Shown here piece after piece: positions 63,915-64,000 of a stretch of DNA of 64,000 bases. The translations under genes were made by a program, and so were the position numbers. How positions within the stretch are numbered: position 1 is the stretch's first letter; the number at the start of each line of letters is the position of its first letter. Source of the DNA: Nitrososphaera sp. (GTDB taxonomy: Archaea > Thermoproteota > Nitrososphaeria > Nitrososphaerales > Nitrososphaeraceae); the NCBI RefSeq assembly GCF_013388945.1, contig NZ_JACAEH010000004.1:62001-126000 (forward strand), in the 5' to 3' direction. The notes beneath the pieces are model-generated. The model was not told the DNA's origin. It saw only the letters and a program-made list of their open reading frames with translations, and did no database searches.

Positions 63915-64000
63915 ATGCTTGCGTTGCCTGCTCCAATGGTCAGGTTTTCCGAGTTTCTTGGAATCGGCTATTTTGGAGACGAAAGGCAGAGCGTTATTGC
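63915..64000 (+). CDS. Partial gene running off the window (start only)
   Basis: An ATG at 63915 opens an uninterrupted frame to the window edge: MLALPAPMVRFSEFLGIGYF and on to GDERQSVIA. A TATA-like ATAATATA lies about 20 nt upstream. Only 28 codons are visible, so the product cannot be named. Confidence 0.35.
   Translation, partial: MLALPAPMVRFSEFLGIGYFGDERQSVI

Noticed and set aside
1-64000. CRISPR arrays, insertion sequences, integrases or prophage genes
   Set aside because: No regularly spaced repeats, no transposase or integrase motif in any frame, and gene content is typical core genome.

Overview
The window reads as a chromosomal segment of an ammonia-oxidising archaeon of the Nitrososphaera type (Nitrososphaerota, formerly Thaumarchaeota). 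Support comes from the information-processing set: TBP, NAC, MBF1, a Nop5/fibrillarin protein, Trm5, Trm56, ABCE1, a GINS subunit and the ESCRT-III protein CdvB. Lineage markers are a DnaJ-ferredoxin fusion, a single-domain parvulin, PhoU-like and PolX proteins, and many small uncharacterised membrane proteins. Coding density is high, coding sequence is moderately GC-rich, ATGA/TGATG overlaps are common, and many starts fit leaderless transcription with a TATA-like box about 26 nt upstream. This assignment is inference from gene content; no 16S rRNA or amo gene lies in the window.

Layout. 0-7 kb: a strongly structured intergenic stretch, RNase HII, a fused Nop5-fibrillarin gene, signal peptidase, a YjbQ-family gene, tbp, and a TPM/LemA envelope pair. 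7-18.6 kb: pyrE, a LarA-like protein, a site-2 protease, an Ard1/RimI acetyltransferase, a sensor-like membrane protein, dodecin, Trm5, ABCE1, a secreted chelatase-like protein, a lone 5S rRNA and leucyl aminopeptidase. 19-25 kb: a non-oxidative pentose phosphate operon (a transketolase N-half fused to ribulose-phosphate 3-epimerase, the transketolase C-half, and transaldolase), met from the other strand by a MoxR-VWA pair. 25-31 kb: hemerythrin, ABM, methyltransferase and transglutaminase-like proteins, tRNA-Gly(CCC), a second secreted protein sharing a domain with the chelatase-like one, a RuvX-like protein and NAC.

31-45 kb: a PhoU-like regulator, MBF1, HflX, Trm56, an ArsR operon with two SRPBCC genes and a clear palindromic operator, an HTH gene followed by a MEDS-type gene broken by one stop codon, an acyl-CoA synthetase, an M1 aminopeptidase with HEAT repeats, a hydrolase/GNAT pair and a dCMP deaminase. 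45-56 kb: CBS and USP signalling genes with two tiny membrane-protein genes, a 376-bp intergenic stretch with RNA-like structure, PolX, an NDH-2/SQR-type flavoprotein, an SDR, GINS, glutamine synthetase and parvulin. 56-64 kb: a mini zinc-ribbon gene, an HD-domain protein, DnaJ-ferredoxin, cbiL and cbiF (cobalamin synthesis), CdvB, and a secreted VWA protein.

The observations most worth following up are the two gene fusions (Nop5-fibrillarin; transketolase-RPE), the secreted chelatase-like protein with its shared WHxH domain, the palindrome in the tbp promoter, two structured intergenic regions, a GNAT reading frame with no conventional start codon, and a possible C/D-box sRNA. No CRISPR array, insertion sequence or integrase was seen.
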